DNA of 64,000 bases from Hyphomicrobiales bacterium. GTDB taxonomy: Bacteria > Pseudomonadota > Alphaproteobacteria > Rhizobiales > Beijerinckiaceae. Made by a program: the position numbers and the translations under genes. Where the stretch lies: contig JAQGKD010000008.1 of assembly GCA_028290285.1 (NCBI GenBank), positions 147,192 to 211,191 on the forward strand, given 5' to 3'. Under the pieces are notes generated by a model that saw nothing but the letters and a program-made list of their open reading frames with translations, was not told where the DNA came from and made no database searches. Shown here piece by piece: positions 1-8,232 of this stretch. Numbering within the stretch: position 1 is the stretch's first letter; every line of letters starts with the position of its first letter.

Positions 1-1
1 T

Positions 2-559
2 TTCACGCTTCGGATGACTGATCCGTCCGAGATCTGGGCTTCCATATTGTTGCTTGTGACAGCAGCCATTGTCAGCGCGGTGGCCGGCCAGTCCCGCCGC
101 CGTGCATTTGAGGCTCAGCGGGCGGCGGATCAGGCCCAGGCGCTGCAGCAGTTGGCCCACGCCGTCATCGCGGAGCGATCCCAGAACGAGATCCTCCAGG
201 CAGCGGCCACGGCCTTGAGCCGGATCTTCGCGGCGCCCGCCGCAATCTTTTCAGCGACGGACGGACGACTTCGAACCGAAGCCACCGCTGGCGGGGCCGT
301 CGTGGGCGAGACGGAGAGCAAGGCCGCAAGGCACGTCTCGGAAATCCAGACGCATGTTCTCGGCGAGACCTACCCCAATGATCAGTCGAGGTTCGATTTC
401 TGGCCGGTGGCCACGCCGACGGCATGCCGATACGTGCTCGGCGTGGACTTCAAGAACGCCGCTTACGAGCGCCCTTTTGATGCGGAGCGGTTCACCGACA
501 TCATAGGTGCTTACATCGCAGCCAATTTAACGTCTTCGGACCATTCGACGGAAGTCTGA
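2..559 (+). CDS. KdpD-like sensor protein, C-terminal part (membrane end plus GAF-like domain), truncated by window edge
   Basis: The reading frame is open to the left edge, so this is probably the C-terminal part of a longer protein; the first ATG inside the window is at 14. What remains is a hydrophobic segment (about residues 8-24 from that ATG), a basic/coiled linker, and a GAF-like domain of about 110 residues that ends shortly before the stop. The order, membrane segment then a GAF domain with an EARAA-like stretch (here ESKAARHV) and a closing VLGVDF strand, resembles the DUF4118-GAF part of KdpD sensors. No histidine-kinase HisKA or HATPase domain follows, so it is either a kinase-less sensor or a truncated one. 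The assignment is by resemblance only; the full gene would be needed to settle it. Confidence 0.45.
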   Translation, partial: FTLRMTDPSEIWASILLLVTAAIVSAVAGQSRRRAFEAQRAADQAQALQQLAHAVIAERSQNEILQAAATALSRIFAAPAAIFSATDGRLRTEATAGGAVVGETESKAARHVSEIQTHVLGETYPNDQSRFDFWPVATPTACRYVLGVDFKNAAYERPFDAERFTDIIGAYIAANLTSSDHSTEV

Positions 560-788
560 TCAAGTGGCGCGGGGACGGCAACTTGCGTCACGCAAGCACT
601 CCAGAATGCAGGCGGCCCCGGCAGCGCAGACCGTGTGAACCGGCCGGATTGCGGCCCAACACGCGCGAATCATCTGGCAGTCCCCACAATGGGCAGCCGC
701 TGACCTCGGAAGAGAGCGTGTTGGCTGCCTTGCGCATCGCCTCTCCATCCAGCCCCCGGCGGCGAACATTGCATCCACCCCGTGAAAC

Positions 789-826
789 CAAAAAGACCCC
801 GACCACCTTACGGCGATCAGGGTCTC
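789..826 (-). terminator. Rho-independent terminator of tRNA-Val
   Basis: Read on the minus strand, a stem of about 14 pairs (AGACCC...GGGTCT outer part, several G-U pairs inside) closes a GTAA loop and is followed by TTTTT. It lies directly 3' of tRNA-Val, so it is a convincing intrinsic terminator. Confidence 0.75.
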
Positions 827-830
827 TGAA

Positions 831-905
<75 letters not shown>

Positions 906-947
906 GAGGCAGTCGGCGAAGTGCGCCGGTGCAAACGGAATGGGCGG

Positions 948-976
948 GGTATAATGGCTGGCGCCACGCTACGCAA
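948..976 (-). promoter_or_regulatory. Candidate sigma-70 promoter for tRNA-Val
   Basis: On the minus strand TTGCGT (976-971) and TATACC (953-948) are separated by 17 nt, and the tRNA begins 42 nt further on. Motif and spacing fit a housekeeping promoter. Read by eye only. Confidence 0.4.
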
Positions 977-995
977 GCGCTTTGCGACGCTTTTC

Positions 996-1376
996 TCAGG
1001 CGGCCAGCAAACGCTGCACTTCGTTGACCAGATCCTTGAGATGGAAGGGCTTGGAAAGGATCTTCGCTTCCTTCGGCGCATTGTTGTCGGGGTTGAGTGC
1101 GACAGCCGCAAAGCCCGTGATGAACATCACCTTGATGTCTGGGTCGAGTTCGGTCGCCCGGCGCGCAAGTTCGATCCCGTCCATCTCCGGCATGACGATA
1201 TCTGTCAGCAGGAGCTCGAACGGCTCTTCGCGCAAACGGTTGTAGGCCGAAAGGCCATTGTCGAAGGAAGCGACATCGTAACCGGCGTTCTGGAGAGCCT
1301 TCACCAGAAAGCGGCGCATGTCATTATCGTCCTCCGCGAGGAGGATCTTGCTGGAATTGGCGATAGTTTCGGTCAT
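996..1376 (-). CDS. cpdR: Response regulator CpdR
   Basis: This is a 126-residue single-domain receiver protein. Acidic residues are at 15-17 (AEDD), the phospho-acceptor is Asp59 in LLLTDIVMPEMDG, and the conserved Lys109 is in LSKPFH. It ends at the receiver fold with a C-terminal Ala-Ala. The stretch FITGFAAVALNPD is characteristic of CpdR. In Caulobacter and Sinorhizobium, unphosphorylated CpdR primes or localises the ClpXP protease for cell-cycle proteolysis (including CtrA turnover), and phosphorylation through the CckA-ChpT relay switches it off. It is transcribed away from N-formylglutamate amidohydrolase and towards tRNA-Val, a neighbourhood seen in other Rhizobiales. Family and identity are near certain from sequence; regulation here is inferred. 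Confidence 0.93.
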   Translation of the reverse strand: MTETIANSSKILLAEDDNDMRRFLVKALQNAGYDVASFDNGLSAYNRLREEPFELLLTDIVMPEMDGIELARRATELDPDIKVMFITGFAAVALNPDNNAPKEAKILSKPFHLKDLVNEVQRLLAA

Positions 1377-1601
1377 CTCGGCCTCACGCGGAACACTCCC
1401 TCACATAAGCACCCCGGACGGTAAAGAAGGCGTGAAAATCCCTGCGAGAATCGTCGTTTGCCGTGGAGCGCAGGCGCTGATCCCGTCGCGCTGCGGCAAT
1501 CGCGACGTGGACAGACCGGCCCTTGCTTGGCACATTGCGTGCTAGCAAAGGATCATAGCAAGCCCGGCCGGCGAGATTCGGGCAGAGTATCGGAGATTGG
1601 G

Positions 1602-2549
1602 ATGGGGCGGTCGAAGACGGGACAGGGAGACGCAGAGCTGGAGCACTCAGCACGCCCTCCGGAGCCCGAGCTCGATCCGGCATTCGACATTCTCGAACCG
1701 TCGGAACTGACATCACCGCTGGTCTTTTCCTCGCCCCATTCCGGGCGGAAATACCCTGCCCGTTTTCTGGAACTGTCCCGGCTGGATCCACTCGCGCTGC
1801 GCCGCTCGGAAGACGCCTATGTGGACGACCTGTTCACCGACGCAGTCGCGCTGGGCGCGCCCCTGCTCCGGGCCCATTTTCCCCGCGCCTACCTCGACGT
1901 CAATCGCGAACCCTATGAACTCGACCCCCGCATGTTCGAGGGGCGACTGCCGGCCTTCGCAAACACCCGCTCGCTCAGGGTCGCCGGCGGCCTGGGCACC
2001 ATCGCGCGCCTGGTCGGCGAATCGCAGGAAATCTATTCAGGGCGCATGCCCGTCGAGGAGGCGATTCGCCGGATCGAGGGGCTGTACAAGCCCTATCATC
2101 AGGCATTGCGCGGCCTTATGCGCCGCGCTTCAGGACGGTTCGGAATGGCCGTGCTGGTCGACTGCCACTCCATGCCCTCACCGTCGGCGGGCGGCCCGGG
2201 TCGCGCCGGTGAGCGGGTGGAGGCCGACGTCGTGCTGGGCGATCGCTATGGCACCAGTTGCGCCACATTCATCGTCGATCTCGTCGAATATGAGCTGCGC
2301 CAGCTGGGCTATATCGTCCAGCGCAACAAGCCTTATGCAGGCGGCTTCATCACCGAGCATTACGGCAGTCCGGGCGCGGGCTTCCATGCCCTGCAGATCG
2401 AGATCAACCGTGCTCTTTATATGGACGAGCAGAAGTTCGAGAAGAAGCCTGCCTTCGGCCAAGTCAGCGCGGACATGAAGCGGATGGCCGAGTCCCTGAT
2501 GCGGCAGGTGGCCGGTCACGGACAAGGGCGTGCACTCGCCGCGGAGTGA
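1602..2549 (+). CDS. N-formylglutamate amidohydrolase family protein
   Basis: The 315-residue product carries the FGase signature: VFSSPHSGRKYP near the N-terminus, FPRAYLDVNREPYELDP, VDCHSMPSP, and a C-terminal GFHALQIEINRALYMDE. These residues form the zinc amidase site in this family, which cleaves N-formyl-L-glutamate to glutamate and formate (last step of one histidine-degradation route). No other hut gene is nearby, so the true substrate may be a different N-formyl amino acid. The ATG at 1602 was chosen because it has a purine-rich site (ggagattgg) just upstream; the frame is open further upstream but without family-like sequence. It is divergent from cpdR with about 225 bp between them, which should hold both promoters. 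Confidence 0.88.
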   Translation: MGRSKTGQGDAELEHSARPPEPELDPAFDILEPSELTSPLVFSSPHSGRKYPARFLELSRLDPLALRRSEDAYVDDLFTDAVALGAPLLRAHFPRAYLDVNREPYELDPRMFEGRLPAFANTRSLRVAGGLGTIARLVGESQEIYSGRMPVEEAIRRIEGLYKPYHQALRGLMRRASGRFGMAVLVDCHSMPSPSAGGPGRAGERVEADVVLGDRYGTSCATFIVDLVEYELRQLGYIVQRNKPYAGGFITEHYGSPGAGFHALQIEINRALYMDEQKFEKKPAFGQVSADMKRMAESLMRQVAGHGQGRALAAE

Positions 2550-2606
2550 GCCGCGCGACGCCTCAAGCCAAAACTTTTAAAGAAAACGCCACCCTGAAAG
2601 AAAGAC

Positions 2607-2630
2607 GGCCGCCGACTTTCGTCAGCGGCC
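2607..2630. terminator. Hairpin after the amidohydrolase, possible terminator
   Basis: GGCCGC and GCGGCC enclose a further GAC/GTC pairing with a TTTC loop. No clear T-tract follows on the plus strand; the minus strand has GTCTTTCTTTC after the stem. It may act as a weak terminator for the upstream gene. Confidence 0.35.
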
Positions 2631-2925
2631 CAAGTCAAGGGAGGAAACGCCCAAGGAGGGCATCGGCAGCAACAAAGTTGCCGCACTGCGATAATATGCA
2701 GGTGCACTGCACAAAACGCAACCCCTGCCGACCTGTTTCCCGCCCCTGCGGCAGCCTGTCGCGCTTTGAGTTACAAGCATCTGAATTGCTGATTCAATTT
2801 GTAACACTCTCCGCGGCCGCCATCGTCCCTCCTCGAAAAAAGCACGCCGGCAGCCTCGGCGATCGCCTCTCGCCACCTCCTGCAACCTCCTGTATGTGTC
2901 GCCAAAGGCCTGCACCGGAGGGGAC
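2631..2925. other. Intergenic stretch with a nested inverted repeat, no gene seen
   Basis: About 375 bp separate the amidohydrolase stop from the phosphatase start. The open frames crossing it (for example 2546-2929) have no family-like sequence and overlap the start signals of the next gene. The one structured item is at 2770-2805: GTTACAA and TTGTAAC arms 22 nt apart, enclosing TGAAT/ATTCA. This could be an operator or a hairpin in the leader of the downstream gene. Confidence 0.5.
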
Positions 2926-3729
2926 ATGAGCGCCATCGACTTCGCGCAATTCGTCGAGGATCTCGCGACCGCCTCGGGAGAGGCGATCCTGCCCTTTTTC
3001 CGCACCCATATGGGCGCGGACGACAAGAGCGGCGGCGGCGTCTTCGATCCGGTGACGGAGGCCGACAGGGCAGCCGAAAGCATCATGCGCAGCATGATCC
3101 AGCAGGTGTTCCCGGCTCATGGGATCGTCGGCGAGGAATTCGGCAATAAAAGACCCGACGCGGATTATTGCTGGGTGCTCGATCCCATAGACGGCACCAA
3201 AAGCTTCATCTCAGGCATGCCGCTCTGGGGCACACTGATCGGGCTCCAGCATATGGGCCGCCCCTGCTACGGCATGATGCACCAGCCCTTCACACGCGAG
3301 CGCTTCACCGGCGACAGCGAATCGGCGACGTGGCGCGGCCTCGACAGCCTCGGCCGTCCCGCCGAACGGCGCCTGCACACCCGCGCCTGTGCGGATCTCG
3401 CCTTGGCGACACTGATGACCACGCACCCGTCCCTGCTGGCGCCGGACACTCTGATCCCCTTCCGGCGGGTCGAGGAGCAGGTGCGCCTCTCGCGCTATGG
3501 GGGCGATTGCTACGCCTATTGCATGGTCGCTGCCGGGCACGTCGATCTCGTGATCGAGAGCGGCCTCCAGCCCTATGACATCGTCGCCCTCGTTCCCATC
3601 GTCGAAGGCGCCGGCGGCATCGTCACGGACTGGCAGGGCAACACACCAGCGCACGGCGGGGCGATCATCGCGGCCGGCGACAAGCGATTGCACGAGCAGG
3701 CGCTGAGGATCCTCAACGCAGCGAACTGA
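2926..3729 (+). CDS. hisN: Inositol-monophosphatase family phosphatase, likely histidinol-phosphatase HisN
   Basis: The 267-residue product has the metal-binding motifs of the IMPase superfamily: DPVTEADRAAE (about 41-51), GEEFG (69-73), WVLDPIDGTKSFISG (83-97), and a C-terminal YDIVALVPIVEGAGGIVTDWQG. The TKSFISG variant and the length fit the HisN-type histidinol-phosphatases of actinobacteria and alphaproteobacteria, which convert histidinol phosphate to histidinol. The ATG at 2926 has a strong site (ggagggg) six bases upstream, so the ten extra residues encoded before it are probably not translated. It converges on the hydrolase gene with only two bases between the stops. Inositol-1-phosphatase activity cannot be excluded. 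Confidence 0.82.
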   Translation: MSAIDFAQFVEDLATASGEAILPFFRTHMGADDKSGGGVFDPVTEADRAAESIMRSMIQQVFPAHGIVGEEFGNKRPDADYCWVLDPIDGTKSFISGMPLWGTLIGLQHMGRPCYGMMHQPFTRERFTGDSESATWRGLDSLGRPAERRLHTRACADLALATLMTTHPSLLAPDTLIPFRRVEEQVRLSRYGGDCYAYCMVAAGHVDLVIESGLQPYDIVALVPIVEGAGGIVTDWQGNTPAHGGAIIAAGDKRLHEQALRILNAAN

Positions 3730-3731
3730 TC

Positions 3732-4712
3732 TCAGGAGGCGCGGCCGTAGCGCGCCAGCAGCATCTGCTCCTCACCGGCCGTGCCGGGCAGGAAAGCGTC
3801 GAACGCCGCCCAGAACTGCGCGCGGATCGCATCGCGCTCCAGCAGGATCTCGTGGCGCGCGTGGGCCAGCGGGATCATGCGCCCGGCTTTGAGGCGCGAT
3901 GCGAACCGCTCGGTGGCGTAGGGATCGACCACGCGGTCGTCGTTCGCCGAAAGGATGAGCGTGGGAACGCCGACACGGCGCGGAAATTCGGCGTCGGCGA
4001 ATTTCGCCATCAGCCGGAAGGCGGCATGCACCCAGCCTATTGTCGGATCGCCGAGGGCCAGGCGGGGCCCGGCCTCCAGGATGGCCCGGACCCGTGCGAA
4101 TCGCTGGGGATCGGAGGTCAGCGGATTTCCCTCGAACGGCTTGGAGACGATCGCCCGTCCACCGCCGCCCGGCACGAACGCGCCCCCGAGCCCGATCGCG
4201 TCGAGAATGCCCGCAAGGCCGCGCGCGAGGCTCGGAAAGTGCAACCCGCGAATATCAATCATGGGCGCCGTAAGCACCATGCGCGCGAAAGGCGAACGCC
4301 CCCCATGGGCCTGGTCGAGCAGAACGGCCGCGCCCATGGAGTGACCCAGCGCAAACCAGGGACGAGGACAAAACGCCTCAAGCACCTGCGTGACCAGGGC
4401 ATCGAGATCGCGCTCGTAAAGGGAGAAATCGTCGACGTGCCCCTTCGTGCGATCGACGAGCTCGCGGTCCGAGAGGCCCTGCCCACGCCAATCGAAGGCG
4501 ACCACCACGAATCCCCGTTGCAGCGCTTCGCCAATGGTCTCGAAGTATTTCTCGATGAATTCCGACCGGCCCGAGGCGATCACGAGCGTGCCCACGGGCG
4601 GCCGTGTCGGATGCCAGCGCGCCACGCGCAGCGCCACCCCGTCCACGGCATGGATCATGGAAACGACGCCGTCGGCAGGCATCGGATTTTCGGGCGTTAC
4701 AATGAGCTCCAT
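3732..4712 (-). CDS. Alpha/beta hydrolase, lysophospholipase / monoacylglycerol lipase-like (Hydrolase_4)
   Basis: The product has 326 residues. The nucleophile elbow GHSMG is at 123-127 with Ser125; the strand-turn FDWRGQGLSDR (about 73-83) is typical of the PldB/MGL group, a late Asp lies in SANDDRVVDP, and the catalytic His in ARHEILLERD. It lacks a signal peptide, so it is probably cytoplasmic or loosely membrane-bound and acts on lysophospholipids or monoacylglycerols. It is convergent with the phosphatase gene and divergent from the SPFH operon. Substrate is an inference from the family. Confidence 0.85.
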   Translation of the reverse strand: MELIVTPENPMPADGVVSMIHAVDGVALRVARWHPTRPPVGTLVIASGRSEFIEKYFETIGEALQRGFVVVAFDWRGQGLSDRELVDRTKGHVDDFSLYERDLDALVTQVLEAFCPRPWFALGHSMGAAVLLDQAHGGRSPFARMVLTAPMIDIRGLHFPSLARGLAGILDAIGLGGAFVPGGGGRAIVSKPFEGNPLTSDPQRFARVRAILEAGPRLALGDPTIGWVHAAFRLMAKFADAEFPRRVGVPTLILSANDDRVVDPYATERFASRLKAGRMIPLAHARHEILLERDAIRAQFWAAFDAFLPGTAGEEQMLLARYGRAS

Positions 4713-4875
4713 GAACCGCTCCGGTCTGCTTCAAGCCTTATAGACGAGCCACCGCCGAAAGGAAGCGGAGCGGGAGTCCGGGCACCCCTTGGCCTGCACC
4801 CCTTGGCGTGCACCGCGCGGAATGCAAAGCTGAGGCATTGCGACTCGCCCGCTTTCGGGCTGCAAGGAGCCTATC

Positions 4876-5862
4876 ATGGGTGGATTTTCCGGCTTCGGCC
4901 TGTTCGCGGGCGCGGTGGTCGTCTTCGTTATCATCACTATTCTGATGGGCGTCAGGCAGGTGCCCCAAGGCTATGCCTATACGGTCGAGCGCTTTGGCCG
5001 CTACCACAAGACCCTCACGCCGGGACTGGGCCTCATCGTGCCCTGGATCGACGGCATCGGCCGGCGCATGAACGTCATGGAACAGGTGCTCGACGTGCCC
5101 TCACAGGAGGTCATCACGCGCGACAACGCTTCTGTGACCGTCGATGGCGTCGCCTTCTACCAGGTGCTCGACCCCGCCCGCGCCTCCTATGAAGTCGCCG
5201 ACCTGCAGCGCGCCCTGCTCAACCTGCTGATGACCAACATCCGCACGGTCATGGGCTCCATGGATCTCGATGAGCTTCTGTCCCATCGCGATTCGATCAA
5301 CGTGAGGCTGCTCACCGTCATCGACGCCGCCGCCGGACCCTGGGGCATCAAGATCAACCGCGTCGAGATCAAGGACATCGTTCCACCCAAGAACATGATC
5401 GACTCGATGGCCCGCCAGATGATGGCCGAGCGCGAGAAGCGCGCCGCCGTGCTCGAGGCCGAGGGACAGCGGCAAGCCGAAATCCTGCGCGCCGAGGGAC
5501 GCAAGGCCGCGCTGGTCCTCGATGCTGAAGGACGCCGGGAGGCCGCCTTCCGCGACGCCGAAGCGCGCGAGCGGCAGGCGCAGGCCGAGGCCGCCGCCAC
5601 CGCCATGGTGAGCGAGGCCATCGCGAAGGGCGATCTTGCGGCGCTGAATTACTTCATCGCGGAAAAATACGTGAAGGCCATCGACAATCTGGCGCAGGCG
5701 CCCAACCAGAAGGTCTTCGTGATGCCGATGGAAATGGCCGGCCTCGCGGGCACCATCGGGGGCATCGCCGAACTGACCCGCTCGGCTCTGGCCTCGACCG
5801 CTGAACAGGCGCAGCGGCGCGGCTCGGTGCCCGTCACACGCCCCGCCCCGGGTTCGGCATGA
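4876..5862 (+). CDS. qmcA: SPFH/Band 7 membrane protein, QmcA-like
   Basis: The 328-residue product has one N-terminal membrane segment (about residues 5-22, glycine-rich), then an SPFH domain (VRQVPQGYAYTVERFGRY to the KDIVPP motif near residue 175), then a long Ala/Glu/Arg-rich coiled coil (about 185-250, repeated EAEGRREA-like units), and a Pro-containing tail. This is the stomatin/QmcA architecture; such proteins form large ring or cage assemblies in the inner membrane and often control proteases such as FtsH. The stop codon overlaps the start of the NfeD gene (ATGA), so the two are translationally coupled, as in E. coli qmcA-ybbJ. Confidence 0.9.
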   Translation: MGGFSGFGLFAGAVVVFVIITILMGVRQVPQGYAYTVERFGRYHKTLTPGLGLIVPWIDGIGRRMNVMEQVLDVPSQEVITRDNASVTVDGVAFYQVLDPARASYEVADLQRALLNLLMTNIRTVMGSMDLDELLSHRDSINVRLLTVIDAAAGPWGIKINRVEIKDIVPPKNMIDSMARQMMAEREKRAAVLEAEGQRQAEILRAEGRKAALVLDAEGRREAAFRDAEARERQAQAEAAATAMVSEAIAKGDLAALNYFIAEKYVKAIDNLAQAPNQKVFVMPMEMAGLAGTIGGIAELTRSALASTAEQAQRRGSVPVTRPAPGSA

Positions 5863-6302
5863 TGCTGGTCCAGAATCCCTGGAGCTGGATGATTCTCGGC
5901 GTCCTCCTCTGCGCTGCGGAGGCGCTGGCGCCGGGCGTTTTCATCCTGTGGATCGGCCTCGCCGCCATTGCCAACGGCCTGCTGCTGATGCTGGTGCCTC
6001 TCGATTTCGAATGGCTGCTGCTGAGCTTCGGCGGGTTCGCGCTGCTTTTCGTGCTGGCCGGGCGGCGCATCTATGGCTCGCTCGGATCGACGAGCGGCGC
6101 CTCGCCGTTTCTCAACCGCCGCGCGGATGCCCTGGTCGGCCGCGAGGCCCGGCTCCAGCACGCCATCGTCGACGGCTTCGGCCTCGTCAGCATCGACGAC
6201 ACGGTCTGGCGCGTGGCAGGCCCCGACCTGCCGGCGGGCGCGCGCGTGAAGATCGTCGGACTGACGCGCGACGGAATGGTGCTGGAGGTCGTCGCTGACT
6301 GA
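5859..6302 (+). CDS. NfeD-like membrane protein
   Basis: This 147-residue protein has three hydrophobic stretches (about residues 5-25, 30-45 and 45-65) followed by a soluble beta-rich domain whose TVWRVAGPDLPAGARVKIVGLTRDGMVLEV ending is the OB-fold of the NfeD family. It is the short (protease-less) NfeD type that pairs with SPFH proteins. It starts inside the stop of the QmcA-like gene (4-base overlap). The likely role is as a partner subunit of the SPFH assembly in the inner membrane. Confidence 0.88.
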   Translation: MMLVQNPWSWMILGVLLCAAEALAPGVFILWIGLAAIANGLLLMLVPLDFEWLLLSFGGFALLFVLAGRRIYGSLGSTSGASPFLNRRADALVGREARLQHAIVDGFGLVSIDDTVWRVAGPDLPAGARVKIVGLTRDGMVLEVVAD

Positions 6303-6383
6303 CGAAAACGGCATTTCGGGTGGAACATGGGCCCGTGCTAAGCGTATCCGCCTTTCAGAACACTCCAGCCCCTCGAGGCCGTC

Positions 6384-6989
6384 ATGAAGCTTTACTACTC
6401 GCCCGGCGCCTGCTCGCTCTCGCCCCACATCGCCCTGCGCGAAGGCGGCTTTACCTTCGAGATGGAAAAGGTCGACCTGCGTGCCAAGGTGACCGCATCG
6501 GGCACCGATTTTCGCGCGATCAACGCCAAGGGTTCCGTTCCCGCCTTCGTCACCGACGATGGCGACGTGCTGACGGAAGGCCCGGCCATCGTGCAATATA
6601 TCGCCGATCAGGCCCCGGGAACCGAGCTCGCGCCCCATGCCGGCACCATCGAGCGCTATCGTCTGATGGAATGGCTGAACTTCATCACGTCCGAGTTGCA
6701 CAAGGGCTTCAGCCCGCTGTTCAAGCCCACCACCCCGGAAGACTACAAGCCCGTCGCGCGCGGCCTTCTCGAAGACCGCTTTACCTGGGTCGACGCGCAA
6801 CTGGCCGAGAAGCAATATCTGCTCGGCGATCATTTCACCGTCGCCGACGGCTATCTCTTCGTCATCCTGACCTGGGCCGAGAAGATGAAATTCGATCTTC
6901 CGCGCTGGCCCTCGCTCAACAGCTATTACGCACGGGTCCGCGCCCGTCCGAAGGTGCAGGAAGCGCTCGAGGCCGAAGCCAAGGGCTGA
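6384..6989 (+). CDS. gst: Beta-class glutathione S-transferase
   Basis: The 201-residue product begins MKLYYSPGACSLSPHIAL, which places Cys10 where bacterial beta-class GSTs keep their catalytic cysteine. The thioredoxin-like N-terminal half has GSVPAF (cis-Pro) and EGPAIVQYIAD for glutathione binding; the helical C-terminal half has DHFTVADGYLFVILTW. It conjugates or reduces electrophiles with glutathione in the cytosol. A good formaldehyde/glutathione link exists elsewhere in the window (32171), but nothing here ties the two together. It stands alone, followed by a palindromic element. Confidence 0.92.
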   Translation: MKLYYSPGACSLSPHIALREGGFTFEMEKVDLRAKVTASGTDFRAINAKGSVPAFVTDDGDVLTEGPAIVQYIADQAPGTELAPHAGTIERYRLMEWLNFITSELHKGFSPLFKPTTPEDYKPVARGLLEDRFTWVDAQLAEKQYLLGDHFTVADGYLFVILTWAEKMKFDLPRWPSLNSYYARVRARPKVQEALEAEAKG

Positions 6990-6999
6990 TTTTCACACG

Positions 7000-7066
7000 C
7001 CCCACTGCGAGGAGCGGAGCGGCGCGGCAATCCAGGAGTCGCGAGACAGCACTGGATTGCCGCGCG
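7000..7066. repeat. Palindromic element (REP-like) between convergent genes
   Basis: Two 14-base arms, GCGCGGCAATCCAG (7022-7035) and CTGGATTGCCGCGC (7052-7065), are perfect inverted repeats with a 16-base loop. The flanking cccactgcgaggagcggagc resembles the CTGGATTGC...CTCCTCGCA-type repeats scattered through Hyphomicrobiales genomes. It lies between two convergent stops and could serve as a bidirectional terminator. Only one copy of this exact form was noticed in the window. Confidence 0.6.
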
Positions 7067-7070
7067 GCCG

Positions 7071-8081
7071 TCACGCCACCCCAAGCCGCAGCAGATCGTG
7101 CAGATGCACGATCCCGCAGGGGCGGTTCGACGGATCGACCACCAGCATGGCCGTGATCTTGCGACTGTTGAGCATTTCGAGCGCCTCGACGGCCAGCGTC
7201 TCGGGCGTGACCGTGCGCGGTCCCGCCGTCATCACGTCCTCGACGCGAGCGATCATCAGGTCAGGCCGCATATGACGGCGAAGATCGCCGTCCGTCACGA
7301 TCCCGGCCAATATGCCGTCGACATCCACGACGCCGACGCAGCCAAAGCCCTTTGTAGAAATCTCGACCACCGCCTCACCCATCGCCGCGCCCAGAAGCAC
7401 ACGCGGAACCCGCTCGTCCCGATGCATCACATCGCGCACGAAGGTCAGCTTGGCGCCGAGCTTGCCGCCGGGATGAAACACCCGGAAATCCTGAGCCGTG
7501 AACCCCTTGGTTTCGAGTAGCGCGATCGCCAGCGCATCGGCGATGGCGAGTTGCATGGTCGTCGAGGTCGTCGGCGCGAGCCCGTTCGGGCAGGCTTCCT
7601 CGCTCTTGGGCAGGCAGAGGCATACATCCGCCTCTCGCCCGAGCGCCCCGTCCGCGTTGGAGGTGATGGCGATCAGCCCGATGCGGAACCGCCGGGAATA
7701 GGTGATGATATCGGCGAGCTCCGCTGTTTCACCGGACCAGGAGAGCGCCAGCACGACGTCGCCCTCCTGAATCATGCCGAGATCCCCGTGGCTCGCCTCG
7801 CCCGGATGCACAAAATAGGAGGGCTGGCCGGTCGAGGCCAGGGTCGCCGCGATCTTGCGACCGATGTGCCCCGATTTGCCCATGCCGGTCACGATGACGC
7901 GGCCCGGCGCCTGGACGATCAGGTCGACGGCCGCACTGAAGCTGACCCCCAGTCCGTTTTGGGTGAGCGCCTCTTCGAGGGCGGCGATTCCGGCTCGCTC
8001 GAGGCCGAGGGTCCGGAGTGCCGAGGCAGTGGCTTTGGTCATCCGGAGATCTCCAGACGAGTCGCGTGCGGTTGTTGTCAT
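7071..8081 (-). CDS. kdsD: KpsF/GutQ family arabinose-5-phosphate isomerase
   Basis: The 336-residue length and layout match KdsD: an N-terminal SIS domain (VIVTGMGKSGHIGRKIAATLASTGQPSYFVHPGEASHGDLGM, then LSWSGET) followed by two CBS domains (about 215-336). The enzyme interconverts ribulose-5-phosphate and arabinose-5-phosphate, the first step towards KDO for the lipopolysaccharide core. A GAGGGG site sits just upstream of the ATG. No other KDO gene is adjacent, but the next genes (outer-membrane barrel, GalU, GalE) also serve the cell surface. Confidence 0.92.
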   Translation of the reverse strand: MTTTARDSSGDLRMTKATASALRTLGLERAGIAALEEALTQNGLGVSFSAAVDLIVQAPGRVIVTGMGKSGHIGRKIAATLASTGQPSYFVHPGEASHGDLGMIQEGDVVLALSWSGETAELADIITYSRRFRIGLIAITSNADGALGREADVCLCLPKSEEACPNGLAPTTSTTMQLAIADALAIALLETKGFTAQDFRVFHPGGKLGAKLTFVRDVMHRDERVPRVLLGAAMGEAVVEISTKGFGCVGVVDVDGILAGIVTDGDLRRHMRPDLMIARVEDVMTAGPRTVTPETLAVEALEMLNSRKITAMLVVDPSNRPCGIVHLHDLLRLGVA

Positions 8082-8232
8082 GGCCCCTCATACCAGCGCG
8101 TCCGTGCCGTGTCAGCACGCCTTGGCGCAAGCGGTAACCCGGCATTAACCATGGCGGCTTAACGATGTCTTCAGACTTACGGCGCGCCGCCGCCTGCTCG
8201 GGTGCGGCGGGGCTTTTCGCACGAGACATTGC

